This document shows positions 1 to 11,231 of a stretch of 64,000 nt of DNA, one piece after another. The DNA comes from Allacma fusca (taxonomy: Eukaryota > Arthropoda > Collembola > Symphypleona > Sminthuridae): assembly GCA_947179485.1 (NCBI GenBank), contig OX359248.1, positions 48,556,847 through 48,620,846 on the forward strand, in the 5' to 3' direction. The notes below the pieces were generated by a model, which was not told the DNA's origin, searched no databases, and saw only the letters and a list, made by a program, of their open reading frames with translations. How positions within the stretch are numbered: position 1 is the first letter of the stretch; each line of letters opens with the position of its first letter. A program made the translations under genes and the position numbers.

Positions 1-52
1 TAATTGGACAGGGTAGTAGGGTTACTTTTAATTTCCAAGTTATTAATTACAG

Positions 53-281
53 GTGTTACGTGCTTTGGCACTCCTTGGCTGAGTGGGGAGACATGATTTA
101 TTCCTACGCCAACGCAAATGGACTTGGCCATTCAGTGGCTACATATTTTGAACTCGTGAACCCTGATGAAGAAACAGAGTTTAAGAATATGGATTACGCA
201 ATGCTAACTAAGATTTTGTCGGCTTTGCAAGCACGAGAGAAAGCTGAACTAATTGATCCCGACGGCGTCAAATTTTTTTGA
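53..281 (+). CDS. VPS25: VPS25, ESCRT-II subunit, C-terminal exon (5' part outside window)
   Basis: This is the last exon of vacuolar protein sorting 25, a winged-helix subunit of the ESCRT-II complex that recruits ESCRT-III to endosomal membranes for sorting of ubiquitinated cargo. The exon opens after a TTAATTACAG acceptor with a split codon, and encodes a WHSLAEWGDMIYSYA segment followed by a leucine-rich helix and the ending GVKFF before TGA. The family ends in the same GVKFF, and the W-x(5)-EWG-x-IY pattern plus the A-L-Q-A-x(3)-KAE-I/L helix also fit VPS25. About 75 residues of the expected ~175 are present, and the N-terminal winged helix must lie to the left of the window. An ATTAAA at about 324 could serve for polyadenylation. 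The stop is only 273 bp from the first recognised exon of the next gene on the same strand. Confidence 0.9.
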
Positions 282-554
282 ATTATTTAGTGCCTGCATG
301 TGAAACTTGTTTATTAATACAAATTAAATAATAGCGGAACGTGATAACGTCTTTTGAAATAAAATTGCAACTACTACACATTGTGAATAAACTATGCCTA
401 CTTTTGCAACATTACGATACTGATGATGTAGAATTCATTCCATCATTGTTTTCATTATGCTGTCATGAAGCTATATCAAACATGTTCGTATTATCAAATA
501 TGGTGATTAGGAGTTCTTGTGGTGTAATTTGTGGATTATTTTTGATTTCTGAAG

Positions 555-1937
555 ATAACTGGAGGATCGAGTGGTATTGGGAAAGAATTGGCCATCATAG
601 CAGCAAAACGTGGAGCGAATGTGACAATTCTTGCTCGGTCAGTGCAAAAATTGGAAGAAGCGTCAAAAGAAATCCGGGGACACACGAAAAGCAATGCTCA
701 GCAAATCAACTTCTTCAAAGGTAGAATTTTTAGTTTTTATTTACTGTGTATTGAAATGAAAAGTCAGTAATGCCAAAGTTGTGGTTCTGATTTAGCCGAT
801 GTGACCAACTATGAAGAAACAGAAGGCGTTATCACTAGATGCGAAGTTGAAGTGGGTCCCATTGACATTCTCGTCAACTGTGCTGGGTACTCTTACCCTG
901 CCCGGTTAGAAGATATTCCGTTAAAACATGTCAAGGTAAGAATTTATGAGCTGTGATCTATAAGTTTGTTTATTTTATTTGAAAAAATAGTTATCGTGAA
1001 CCGGTGTGAATAATTGTGATCATTGCACTTAATTATTGTTGTATTTCATAAAAAATTAGTTTATGATTAACATTCATAGTAATATTAATGGTAGGAACCC
1101 ACACAATAACTAAAGCTGTTGAATTTTAGTAATACAGTTGTAATTTGTTTTAGGGAATGATGGATATCAATTACATGGGTTCCTTTCACACGGTTCGAAG
1201 TGCTCTCCCCTCAATGAAATCTCGAAGGAAGGGTAAAATCGTAATTGTATCCTCCATAGGCGGCTTAGTTGGTCTCTACGGATACACGGCATATGCTGCA
1301 TCAAAATTTGCGCTCCGTGGTTTTGCTGAAGCTCTACAAATGGAGGTAAAACCATTTAATATTGATGTGACTATGGCATTCCCACCGGATACAGATACCA
1401 CCGGATTTGCAGAAGAAAATAAAACAAAACCAGTGGAAACCAAGTTAATAGGAGATACTGCTGGATTATCCAAACCTGAGGAAGTTGCTGGGTCCATTCT
1501 AGATAGTGCTTTGGTGAATACTTACATTTAGAACAAAACTTCTATTCGCTATCTTGAATATCTCGAACAATAGACTGAAAGAAACATTTTGTATTTACTC
1601 ATTGTTCTTAATTTGTTTGTAGGCAGGAGATTTTTTTTCTTGTTGCGGTTTTGACGCGAACGTCTCCGCATCAATGTGTGCTGGAATGTCTCCGATGTCC
1701 TCAGTTTTCATCTTAGTTCTTCAGGTATTAGATAATATTTTCAGCTAGAAACTCGCATTGTCACTATTACAAATATAATATTAACTCCTTGAGTAGACTA
1801 AAACCTCAATGCTTTTTGTATTTTAGACGATTTTCTTGGGACCACTGAGACTGGTCGCCCTCGGTTATCTCTATTACTTCAATCGCCTCGTGGCCAAGTG
1901 TGCCGTTGAGAAAGAAAAGCAAAAGAAAGCAGAATAA
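555..1937 (+). CDS. KDSR: 3-ketodihydrosphingosine reductase (KDSR/FVT1), five exons, first exon not found
   Basis: KDSR is an NADPH-dependent short-chain dehydrogenase/reductase of the ER membrane that reduces 3-ketodihydrosphingosine to dihydrosphingosine, the second step of sphingolipid synthesis. Proposed exons are 555-720, 796-935, 1154-1513, 1623-1724 and 1827-1937. They join in frame with GT-AG introns to about 292 residues. Visible motifs are the cofactor loop TGGSSGIG at the start, NCAG, VSS, and the catalytic YAASK, then the KDSR-typical AEALQMEVKP and PPDTDTTGFAEEN segments. The C-terminal exon has a hydrophobic stretch and a Lys-rich tail (KEKQKKAE), fitting an ER-anchored protein. 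The family is about 330 residues with an N-terminal membrane anchor. That anchor exon is missing here: the 273 bp after VPS25 contain no hydrophobic ATG-started exon with a good donor. An AATAAA at 2083 suits its 3' end. Confidence 0.9.
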
Positions 1938-2082
1938 TGATTGTTTGGATTGCAGAATAATATGCATTATTTTTGTAAAAAGTGGTTTTTTAAATTTCTC
2001 GTAGTTCATATATGCTTATCCAGTCTCAAGCATACTAAATATTGCATAATACTTATTTTTTCGAGGTATAAGTGATTGTTTG

Positions 2083-2088
2083 AAATAA
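2083..2088 (+). promoter_or_regulatory. Candidate polyadenylation signal for KDSR
   Basis: An AATAAA hexamer lies about 145 bp after the KDSR stop codon, with GT-rich DNA downstream (TTTTTCGTCAAAGTCTCTTG region). It is the first clear hexamer after the gene. The assignment is positional only. Confidence 0.4.
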
Positions 2089-2388
2089 AAGGTCCGTCAC
2101 TTATCACGTATATTTTTCGTCAAAGTCTCTTGTTACCTGATATGTAGTTGGCCCACGTAATCTCACTCTCAGTAATGCATTAAAATAGCAAAGTTTTTAT
2201 CTCGATAACTTGTTTGGACGAGCGTGCTGGAAAGGATTCGGGTTTGGAAAAACCAAACTTCGATTTTATTGCTCATAATATTTCATAGGAACTTACATTA
2301 TAAATTATTCATGTAGTAAGTTTCAATTATGGGAAATTGCATGGAGAAAGAAAATCGTTAAATTGACTGGAAAAATTGCAAAAGTTTG

Positions 2389-2461
2389 TGGAGGCGCCGG
2401 GTATCGATCCCGGTACCTCTCGCATGCTAAGCGAGCGCTCTACCATCTGAGCTACGCCCCC
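2389..2461 (-). tRNA. tRNA-Ala (anticodon AGC)
   Basis: Read on the minus strand this 73-nt segment folds as a complete tRNA. The acceptor stem GGGGGCG pairs with CGCCTCC (one G-U) and the discriminator base is A. The D arm contains TAGCTCAGATGG, which is also the pol III A box. The anticodon stem CTCGC/GCGAG closes the loop TTAGCAT with anticodon AGC. The T arm GGATCGATACC is a good B box. No intron is seen and CCA is not encoded, as expected for a eukaryotic nuclear tRNA. Anticodon AGC (inosine at position 34 after editing) is the usual eukaryotic alanine isoacceptor. Confidence 0.96.
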
Positions 2462-4277
2462 AAGTTGTTTCCCTGCCCGAAGCTTCAGACAATTTCTCAG
2501 GACTGTCCAAGCACAAATCCCCGAATGACTGACCCAAATATAGCAGACTAGCATGGCCACAGCTCTTATTCGATAACTTATTTATTACTTCAACTGTGTG
2601 CTGCTACACTTGTGGAAAGACTCACAGTTGACTTTTAGTGGCACGAGTAAAGCCAATCTTTCCAACATTGAGTTCAGATTTCTTGAATGCAACGTCAAGC
2701 GTCCTTAACAAATGTAAGACATTAATTGTTAATTAACGTCTCCCAGGTCGGAGTGCATCGTTAGAAAAACCAGAGCAAAAATCTGTCCCATTGGTGCGTT
2801 CGCTCAAAATTATCTGTACGAGTGGTGCCCCCAAAGTAAACATATTTGCAACGTCAATGGGTATCACACGATACTTAATATTCATTACTTCGCATGACGT
2901 CTAAGGTTTAATTTCAGTACTAAAAATAGTTTCACAGCTGCTAAGTATTTGTCCTTACTTCAGTACAATGTGAAAAAAAAATACAAGAAGTAATTTTATA
3001 TTTCATAATTAGGATCCTTGGAATATACGCGTTGATAAGATTTTTTCCAGTGAAAACATATTACACATAATTATCTACACGTACCGGTGCACTCTGGCTC
3101 ACTATAATGGTAATTGTAATAATGGACAACACAGATCTTCACTTAAATTCTGCGAACCATATTAACTTTCAGTTTCCAAGGCCAAAACTGAGCTGGAATG
3201 TGTAAAAATGTTTTAAACAGGTTGGACACAAAGACAGTACGTAATAATTAAACAGGGTAAAAACGTTTGCAAAGTGCCCCAGGATCACGTTTTAGAAACA
3301 TGGCGCACGTGGGTATTTTTATTTAGCATCAACTCAGCCGCCTTCGTGAATACAAATTCAAAAATATGGGTATGAAAAATAATGATTGTTTAGAAACCTC
3401 TGCACCATAGTGTTGATAGTTAGGAAGGAAGGAGATTGTAATGATACGCATTGAAATAGAGCTTGTGTATAGGCTAAATAACGTGATCCCATTTGTGGTC
3501 AAGTAATAATGACGGCTTTTAAGCATTCAATGAGATCACTCACTTCTCTGTAGTTATGCACTATTGATTGACTCAAAGGGTTGAATTGCAAATTACAATG
3601 TACATAATAGGGATTTTACGTCCTCCCAGAAGTACGCTGACTGTACTTGAGTGAGACAGTTCTACGAACTTGATGATGATGAGTAGGTGCCGTCTTGGCT
3701 GTATTTTTGAACCGCAATTTATTATTTATGCTTCCTCAACCAGTCTTGTAGCTGCTCAGGCTGAGACAACAAATTCTCTTGTCAAAATTTATTACTCTCA
3801 TGCTCATAGTACAGTCAAGTCAATCCGTAGATATTGATAGAGCATGTTCCTATATTTCTAGCAGCCAGACTAGTGCTCCCCAAACCCTTCCTTCATTGCA
3901 CCAAACGTTCTTGCAGTCTTCCCGCAGCTCTTACTCGTGTCAGTGGAATACCAAAGTGAGATCCGTGCCATAATTTATTTCCAGTAATTGATTGTACCCT
4001 GGATGTGAGACTGCGAATGGAAAACTTGTTGAGGCTTAAAATTAAATATTTTTTCTACTGTGGTTAAGGTGAGTGCTAATTTTTCTCCTTTTAATTGTAA
4101 ACTTTTCCCGTGCAGTTACTATAATTGACTCTGAAATCTACATATGTATTCTTACACTACTACTATTCTTGTACTTTGTAATAATTGTGTGGTGTTAATT
4201 AACAATCAATCACTTTTTCCCCTATTGAAATGTGCGCAGAAAGACAAGTTTTATAACTCCTCCAGGGATTTTCCAAG
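2462..4277. other. Intergenic, no gene recognised
   Basis: AT-rich DNA between the tRNA and the small Cys-rich gene. Only short open frames of 60-65 codons without domain signal or splice support are present. The last part, from about 4050, may carry the 5' leader of the downstream gene. Confidence 0.5.
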
Positions 4278-4969
4278 ATGCCCCGAGATCCAGAAATGGT
4301 TGAGCCTGATTGTGAGAAGGAGCCAGAAGTCACAGACAAGTTGCTCCAGCCCTCTCAAAGTAAGTTCGAGCTCGAAATTAATTAGCGCAAATAAACCTTT
4401 TATTAGCACAGACATATAAATGCACTTTGTACCTCGTCCTTCGTCGTATTATTTACTCATATGTATATACATAGTGGGATGGGTGAGCATATTCCCTGCA
4501 GTGCAAACACTTTCTTTTATTATTGGAATATATGTCATGTTCACATGATAAGAAATAACTCATATGACAATGCTAACTTGTTCCGTAGAAGGTATGTGTC
4601 ACTAAAGTGGAATGTATTGATGCTCTTGGTGTTGCAGAACCGGATGTAATAACGGCCGAAAGTGAACTGAATCGAGTAACTAATAATTCATCACCTTGTG
4701 AAATGAAGCAACAACAGCCAGAGAAGGACGCTAAGAAGAAAAAGGAGGCCAAAACCGAAGAATGTTACGACTGTACGGAATGCCACGAGGGTCATTGCTG
4801 CTTCCCCTTTTGCTACTGCATTTGCTGTGGCTGGTGTGACGAGCTGGAATGCTGTGCGGGACAGATTCCAGAGAATGAACTGAATACTGAGGGACATGAA
4901 GAACCAGAAAAGACCTCATCTGAGACTTTCATCCAATCTTTGCAATTCTTTTTAAGGCCGAGGAAGTAA
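4278..4969 (+). CDS. Small Cys-rich protein of unknown function, two exons
   Basis: Proposed exon 1 (4278-4359) starts MPRDPEMVEPDCEKEPEVTD and ends at a strong CAAA|GTAAGT donor. Exon 2 (4638-4969) follows a GGTGTTGCAG acceptor. The split codon joins in frame to give about 137 residues. The protein begins acidic, then has a Lys-rich stretch (KDAKKKKEAK), then a compact Cys cluster with pairs and CxxC spacings (CYDCTEC, CCFPFCYC, CCGWCDELECC), and an acidic tail ending FFLRPRK. There is no signal peptide, so it is probably cytoplasmic or membrane-associated through palmitoylated or metal-binding cysteines. The density of Cys loosely recalls the C-terminal domain of MyoD-family inhibitor proteins, but the stretch is too short to assign. 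The start is the first in-frame ATG, preceded by TTCCAAG. No function is proposed. Confidence 0.6.
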
Positions 4970-6269
4970 AATATTTAATTACCCAGTCTGCGAGGGAATA
5001 ACACAATCAAGGACTTTTTCTTATCACTGTCATCTGTCATTATATGGGTGAACCATGACACCCTTGAATGTCCGAATGAGTTTATAACAGACTCCGGCTG
5101 CTAAGATGCTAAGAACTGTACATCTTTGAAAAAGTTACGAAAGTAAATCAATCATCTTCCAAGATTTTGAGGAAGCAAAAGTGAACATCTATAGATACAT
5201 ATTTATATATATATAATTATACGTACGGATAAGGCATAATAGATGTGCTTTGTTAGAATTTTAATCTTCATGGAAAAGTTGATTTATTTTCCAGCCTTTT
5301 GCAGCTGCTCACTTTTGCTTCTCATCCGAAGATAGGTTATATATAGTGTGTGTCAAGAGGATATACTACCAGCTACTTATACATTCCTGTACCTAAAATC
5401 ATTGAATCTTTCAAATATTTTTGGAGTCCTACTTTCTAGTGTGCGTATAACTGAGCAAGAGGTATCTTTTAAGAACAAAGTTTGTATAACTGATTCAAGC
5501 TATGATAATGACCCAGAACACTGACTGAGGAGAGTGCTGTATAAGTACATTTATAATAGAAGGAACTGACGTTGTATTATATGTAAATGTGATTTCAAGG
5601 GACAAGAGTACAAGACTAAAATTAATTATTATTATTACATGATCGAATGAACTTGTTCCATACAATCCAACTTGTTACAGATTAATTAAAATCAATAAAT
5701 AACATTTATTTGTACGAATTTACCATACACTCGAGATATTTTAGTTCTAAAACACCATTACAATTTAATTACCAAGACCAATTAGAATGAGATTTCTTGC
5801 GAGGAGTGTGATTACAGTAGTGGCTGTGTCTTTAGAACTGTTGATTTTGCAGTAGATCCTTACCACAAAAATGTTATTTATTCAACAATTTATGATGGAT
5901 ATTGTAAAAAGCTCTACAGGAGGCAAAACAGGGGTGAAGGTGAAGACAGTAGAAAATAGATGTCAGGAGTGACGTCTGGCGTTCCTACGATAGCAACTTT
6001 GCACGGAAATACTGCGACATCTGCAATTATTCAAGTGAGTTAACTTCAGTTATCGGAGGATACTTGACTATAATACAACTAACTATATAGGTTCGGATTT
6101 TACAAATAGATATGTTTTATTACGTAGTGTGAAAGCACGTGTAAATTATCGGTTGAGCTTGTAAATTATTTAAAGCAATAAATAATTGACCTTTTATAGT
6201 AAATGCAGCGATCTATCCCCAAATGTATTTCACATTTCGTGGGTGTGCGACTTCATCTGAAGTATCCAG
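4970..6269. other. Intergenic, no gene recognised
   Basis: AT-rich, with several possible AATAAA signals near 5695 for the upstream gene. The convergent minus-strand gene ends at 6270. No open frame with domain-like composition is seen. Confidence 0.5.
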
Positions 6270-6659
6270 TCAAGGCTTAGGATCAGGGATCCTCACGTTG
6301 TCGAATTTCGGCTCGACGAAGAGCCGATAAAAAATGAAGAATAGGACCACTATGATCATGAACAGCGTCGCCAACAACTGTACACCGCCCCACTCGCATT
6401 CTTGGTTCAAACGGTCAAAGTCGTGCATGTGTTCCTCCCATCTGGAGTTGAATCTCCTCCCGCCAGTCTTATGACTTGGGCTGGAAACTTCCCTTTCACG
6501 TTCCTTCCGGGAGCAGAGTCTTCCGAAAAAGCCCTTCCGACTGTTTGCTTGTTCCTGTTGCGTTGGTGTAATCATTGGAGCTCCGTCTGAGCCCCGGCTA
6601 TCGGAATCTACTGGAATTTGAATGAATGCCACACCGGTTGACTTTCCTTTTGTATCCAT
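6270..6659 (-). CDS. Small single-pass membrane protein, unknown function
   Basis: One uninterrupted 129-residue frame on the minus strand. Residues 1-60 are polar and Ser/Arg-rich (QANSRKGFFGRLCSRKERER), then there is a charged helix (RWEEHMHDFDRLNQECEW). A single hydrophobic segment lies at about residues 93-115 (VQLLATLFMIIVVLFFIFY), followed by a short tail ending IPDPKP. There is no N-terminal signal peptide, so the likely topology is a cytosolic N-terminus with a C-terminal anchor. No family was recognised. Coding is supported by the well-formed membrane segment next to basic and charged residues and by the absence of stops, but a transcript would be needed to exclude additional exons. 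Confidence 0.6.
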   Translation of the reverse strand: MDTKGKSTGVAFIQIPVDSDSRGSDGAPMITPTQQEQANSRKGFFGRLCSRKEREREVSSPSHKTGGRRFNSRWEEHMHDFDRLNQECEWGGVQLLATLFMIIVVLFFIFYRLFVEPKFDNVRIPDPKP

Positions 6660-8889
6660 AGCGAGTATTTATCCCTTGACTTTTACTTGCACATTCAACT
6701 GAAATTGGATCCCTCAAAACAAAAAATATTGCTGACTTTTCCAATACTGGAAGATAACGTTGGTATTATTTGTCATGGAACTTTTTACGCAGTTGGTTGA
6801 AAGATCTCTTCGCATGTTATCCTGCAAGAGGCTCACACTGGAATAAACAGGAGGGAGAGAATGTGCGTGGATTTTATGTGCACGCACAATCCGTATAAAA
6901 AACTATTCCACGGAGAAGTTTCCTGCGTAAGTGCGTAATTTATTTCTACAGTCATTCCTATGCCCTCTTACAATCAGGATATTCTGTATTCCGCTTGGAG
7001 TCTTTTGCCTGCAGGGAAGCTATTACATTTACAAACGTACATAAGTATGTGGGCTCAGTAGAGTGTGTGTGTAGTCTATTGCGTGACATTATGCGAGAAA
7101 ATTAATGGCATAATATTACTCTCCAATTAGGGATCATGTGTATTCATTGTGAACTTGACAAACAGCAATGTCATTATTGCCGTACCGACTGCTGGAAGTT
7201 CATTGACAGAGGAGAGCGAAACAAGCAAGGGCATGTGTCCCTTACTGAAATATTATATAATTTTATGCTCATTTACCAAAGCGTGCTTAAGTTTAGACAA
7301 TTGTTTAAATTACAATTGCCAATTTCCTGCTAGGTTTTGCGATGTTGACCAATAAAAATGTTCTAATGGATTCTGGAAGGAAATGTTTGTTCAGATGTTC
7401 AGTAACCTGCTCCGCAATTTATTCATGAGAGGAAATCGATCGTTTACTTTTAGTTTCAAATACATGCATTTAGATAAGGGATAGAGGAAACCTGGGATTC
7501 AAATCTTCTCAAACATTTGTATTTCAACTCAGAATTTGTGCTTAAATCAGATAAAATTATTTTACATGACGCAAGTGCAAGTGTGTAATCCGATATGATT
7601 TTTCATATTCAGACGTAACAGCGCAAACTATTAAGAAAAAATAATGGGTATTATTCCGATTACGTAAGGACTCTGAAATAAGAAACGTCTACTATTTTCT
7701 GTAGTATAAATTATAATGTTGCAACTCGTCACTTATGTGCTGGCAACATATTCCAGGAGCGGGCTTGTCGAATAACACTCGGTTGAACATTGCAATGCAA
7801 CCCGAAACGCAGACAAGTGTGTAGGAAAAAGTTAGTACATTTGAAAGGACAGCTTTAAAATTAAAATATAATATTAAGTAAATTATATTTTAGTATTAGG
7901 AATGTAATTATTACCAAGAGAGTTTGTCGTTTGGCAATTACCTGATTTTGGATATCTTGGGCTGGGGAAATTTGGGAAGGGGCTTGTACCTGAAATGCAG
8001 TGAAGTAAATAATAAGAATATTGTATTGTGGTTGGAGGTGATCAGATCAAAAAAATTTTTGATTTTTCCATCCCTGACCTCAAAAACTCACAGAGAAGCA
8101 AAGAAAGTGCAGGTCAAATTCAGGGATCCTGAAAAGTATTTTGCACATATCAAATTTATATCTATTTAAAAAAATAATTTTGATACATGTAACAAATTTA
8201 AAGGGCTTTCAAACAAGTGCAATAATACAATAATGTGTTTAGTAAATACTTACAGGAGGAAAAAGTATGACACAAGGTGTTGCCACAAAATGATAAAGTA
8301 GCATCAAAATCGAAAAATACATAAATCGAATTAAATTGTATCAGCACTTCAATGATTGATTCGTTTTTTAAAATGTAGGCAACTTTTGACCTCTTTGAAA
8401 GCCAGTAACATGATCTGACCCTAAAGAATGATAATGATATCCTTTTCCTCAAACTTCTCATAACGAACCAAAACATATTGTTTTTCCGATGCACGAAAAC
8501 ATTAGATGAATAAATTTAAAAATTATAAAAGAGAAAATTCGGATTTAACATAAGTTCACGTTTATTTAATCAAAACATAGCATTGGGGTGACCCTGACTC
8601 AAAAATGAACAGTATGTTACATAATTATGTATTTTATTTTTTCTTAAACAATTTTTGCGTAAAACGAAGAATTTGATCATCAATGTAATTTTGAACATTT
8701 TGTACAATGTAAATTTAAGGAACATTGTCCATGACATTTTCAAATGAATTGACATAATATAAAGATTACTATGCAGTATTTTATGAATCTGCCTAAAGTT
8801 CCTCTCAAATAAAATTGCCCATACTAATATCCCAATGTGGACATCGTCTGAAAACAAAATTTCTAATTGAATTTTGACTGGGCAAGACA
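6660..8889. other. Intergenic, no gene recognised
   Basis: AT-rich sequence holding only short open frames of biased composition. It would contain the promoter of the minus-strand membrane-protein gene at its left side. The right side borders the target-site duplication of the minisatellite element. Confidence 0.45.
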
Positions 8890-8898
8890 CACGACAAC

Positions 8899-9045
8899 CG
8901 TGTCCGGCCAACTGCCACCCCCACAACTGCCACCTCGGCCATCTGCCACTAGGCCAACTGCCCTATGACCAACTGCCACCATCTCACGAATTCGCGGCCA
9001 ACTGCCCCTAAGCCCAACTGCCTCTAGGCCAACTGCCTCATAATT
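8899..9045 (+). repeat. Left terminal inverted repeat, made of GGCCAACTGCC subrepeats
   Basis: Eight or so copies of a (T/G)GCCAACTGCC motif lie at 15-25 bp spacing. The arm is complementary to the right arm at 11069-11231. Confidence 0.75.
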
Positions 9046-9050
9046 CCTCA

Positions 9051-10945
9051 AGTTACATTACAAAATCCTATGCTCAGTCACATTATAAAGTCCTATGCTC
9101 AGTCACATGTTAAAGTCCTATGATCAGTCACATGTTAAAGTCCTATGCTCAGTAACATGTTAAAGTCCTATGCTCAGTCACATTATAAAGTCCTATGCTC
9201 AGTCACATTATAAAGTCCTATGCTCAGTCACATAATAAAGTCCTATGCTCAGTCACATGTTAAAGTCCTATGCTCAGTCACATTATAAAGTCCTATGCTC
9301 AGTCACATGTTAAAGTCCTATGCTCAGTCACATTATAAAGTCCTATGCTCAGTCATATGTTAAAGTCCTATGCTCAGTCACATGTTAAAGTCCTATGCTC
9401 AGTCACATGTTAAAGTCCTATGCTCAGTCACATTATAAAGTCTTATGCTCAGTCACATGTTAAAGTCCTATGCTCAGTCACATGTTAAAGTCCTATGCTC
9501 AGTCACATTATAAAGTCCTATGCTCAGTCACATTATAAAGTCCTATGCTCAGTCACATAATAAAGTCCTATGCTCAGTCACATAATAAAGTCCTATGCTC
9601 AGTCACATGTTAAAGTCCTATGCTCAGTCACATGTTAAAGTCCTATGCTCAGTCACATGTTAAAGTCCTATGCTCAGTCACATAATAAAGTCCTATGCTC
9701 AGTCACATAATAAAGTCCTATGCTCAGTCACATGTTAAAGTCCTATGCTCAGTCACATGTTAAAGTCCTATGCTCAGTCACATGTTAAAGTCCTATGCTC
9801 AGTCACATTATAAAGTCCTATGCTCAGTCACATGTTAAAGTCCTATGCTCAGTCACATGTTAAAGTCCTATGCTCAGTCACATTATAAAGTCCTATGCTC
9901 AGTCACATGTTAAAGTCCTATGCTCAGTCACATGTTAAAGTCCTATGCTCAGTCACATTATAAAGTCCTATGCTCAGTCACATTATAAAGTCTTATGCTC
10001 AGTCACATGTTAAAGTCCTATGCTCAGTCACATGTTAAAGTCCTATGCTCAGTCACATTATAAAGTCCTATGCTCAGTCACATTATAAAGTCCTATGCTC
10101 AGTCACATAATAAAGTCCTATGCTCAGTCACATAATAAAGTCCTATGCTCAGTCACATGTTAAAGTCCTATGCTCAGTCACATGTTAAAGTCCTATGCTC
10201 AGTCACATGTTAAAGTCCTATGCTCAGTCACATAATAAAGTCCTATGCTCAGTCACATAATAAAGTCCTATGCTCAGTCACATGTTAAAGTCCTATGCTC
10301 AGTCACATGTTAAAGTCCTATGCTCAGTCACATGTTAAAGTCCTATGCTCAGTCACATTATAAAGTCCTATGCTCAGTCACATGTTAAAGTCCTATGCTC
10401 AGTCACATGTTAAAGTCCTATGCTCAGTCACATTATAAAGTCCTATGCTCAGTCACATGTTAAAGTCCTATGCTCAGTCACATGTTAAAGTCCTATGCTC
10501 AGTCACATTATAAAGTCCTATGCTCAGTCATATGTTAAAGTCCTATGCTCAGTCACATGTTAAAGTCCTATGCTCAGTCACATTATAAAGTCCTATGCTC
10601 AGTCACATGTTAAAGTCCTATGCTCAGTCACATTATAAAGTCCTATGCTCAGTCATATGTAAAGTCCTATGCTCAGTCACATTATAAAGTCCTATGCTCA
10701 GTCATATGTAAAGTCCTATGCTCAGTCACATGTTAAAGTCCTATGCTCAGTCACATGTTAAAGTCCTATGCTCAGTCACATTATAAAGTCTTATGCTCAG
10801 TCACATGTTAAAGTCCTATGCTCAGTCACATGTTAAAGTCTTATGCTCAGTCACATTATAAAGTCCTATGCTCAGTCACATTATAAAGTCCTATGCTCAG
10901 TCACATTATAAGGTCCTATGCTCAGTCACATAAAATCATATACTC
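9051..10945 (+). repeat. 25-bp minisatellite, about 75 units
   Basis: The unit AGTCACATNNTAAAGTCCTATGCTC repeats with period 25. Its variable bases after ACAT are TTAT, GTT or AAT, giving three main unit types. Counting from 9051 to 10923 gives 75 units, two of them 24 bp (ACATATGTAAAG type, near 10650 and 10705), then a degenerate final unit to 10945. A 22-unit block is duplicated: the run of unit types starting near 9416 reappears 550 bp later starting near 9966, including the rare TCTTATG variant at 9441 and 9991. Confidence 0.95.
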
Positions 10946-11068
10946 GGACTCTACCATGTGTATTAACATGGTTTTATGCCTTGTGCTTTAGCATGGGCCT
11001 CTGCCGTGTGCATTAGCAATTAGCATGGGTCTCTACCATGTCCATTAGCATGAGACTTTAACAACGAA

Positions 11069-11231
11069 AGTGGCAGTTGGTCATGGTGGCAGTAGGCCAG
11101 GAGGCAGTTGGCCAAAATTTTCAATTTGGAAGGAAGTGGCGATTGGCCTAGTGGCGGTTGGCCTAGCGGCAGTTGGCCCGGTGGCAGTTGGCCGCGGTGG
11201 CAGTTTTGTAGGTGGCAGTTGGCCTAACATC
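11069..11231 (-). repeat. Right terminal inverted repeat, made of GGCAGTTGGCC subrepeats
   Basis: Eight or so copies of G(G/A)CAGTTGGCC at 15-25 bp spacing form the inverted partner of the left arm. The terminal copy ends GGCAGTTGGCCTAACATC just before the second CACGACAAC. Confidence 0.75.

Larger units (their letters stand above)
8899..11231. mobile_element. Non-autonomous TIR element with minisatellite core (Mutator-like by target-site length)
   Basis: The element is flanked by the same 9-mer CACGACAAC at 8890-8898 and 11232-11240, read as a target-site duplication. Its two ends are inverted relative to each other for at least 75 bp. The left end and the reverse complement of the right end both run GGCCAACTGCCACC, then xxCAxAACTGCCACC, then CGGCCA, with roughly 80% agreement. 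Each arm is itself built of short repeats of GGCCAACTGCC spaced 15-20 bp. Between the arms lies a 1.9-kb array of 25-bp units, then a few degenerate CATTAGCATGGGTCT-type repeats. There is no transposase frame. The 9-bp duplication and long TIRs suggest the Mutator-like superfamily, an inference from known TSD lengths. Confidence 0.7.

Noticed and set aside
341-724. 127-codon frame overlapping the first KDSR exon
   Set aside because: It runs in a different frame from the KDSR exon and has no recognisable feature; joining its first part to the exon gives no membrane anchor.
3779-3973. 64-codon Ser/Gln-rich frame
   Set aside because: Composition like random AT-poor sequence; no splice partner or domain.
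4588-4600. A 3-nt microexon AAG between good splice motifs inside the intron of the Cys-rich gene
   Set aside because: The two-exon model already joins in frame; microexons this small need transcript proof.
8863-9051. Open frame with Gly-Ser-Trp-Pro repeats (and its twin at 11070-11270)
   Set aside because: The frames come from the GGCCAACTGCC subrepeats of the transposon arms; the peptide is a by-product of the repeat.
9051-10945. CRISPR-like array
   Set aside because: Units are head-to-tail 25-bp tandem repeats with no spacers, in eukaryotic DNA.
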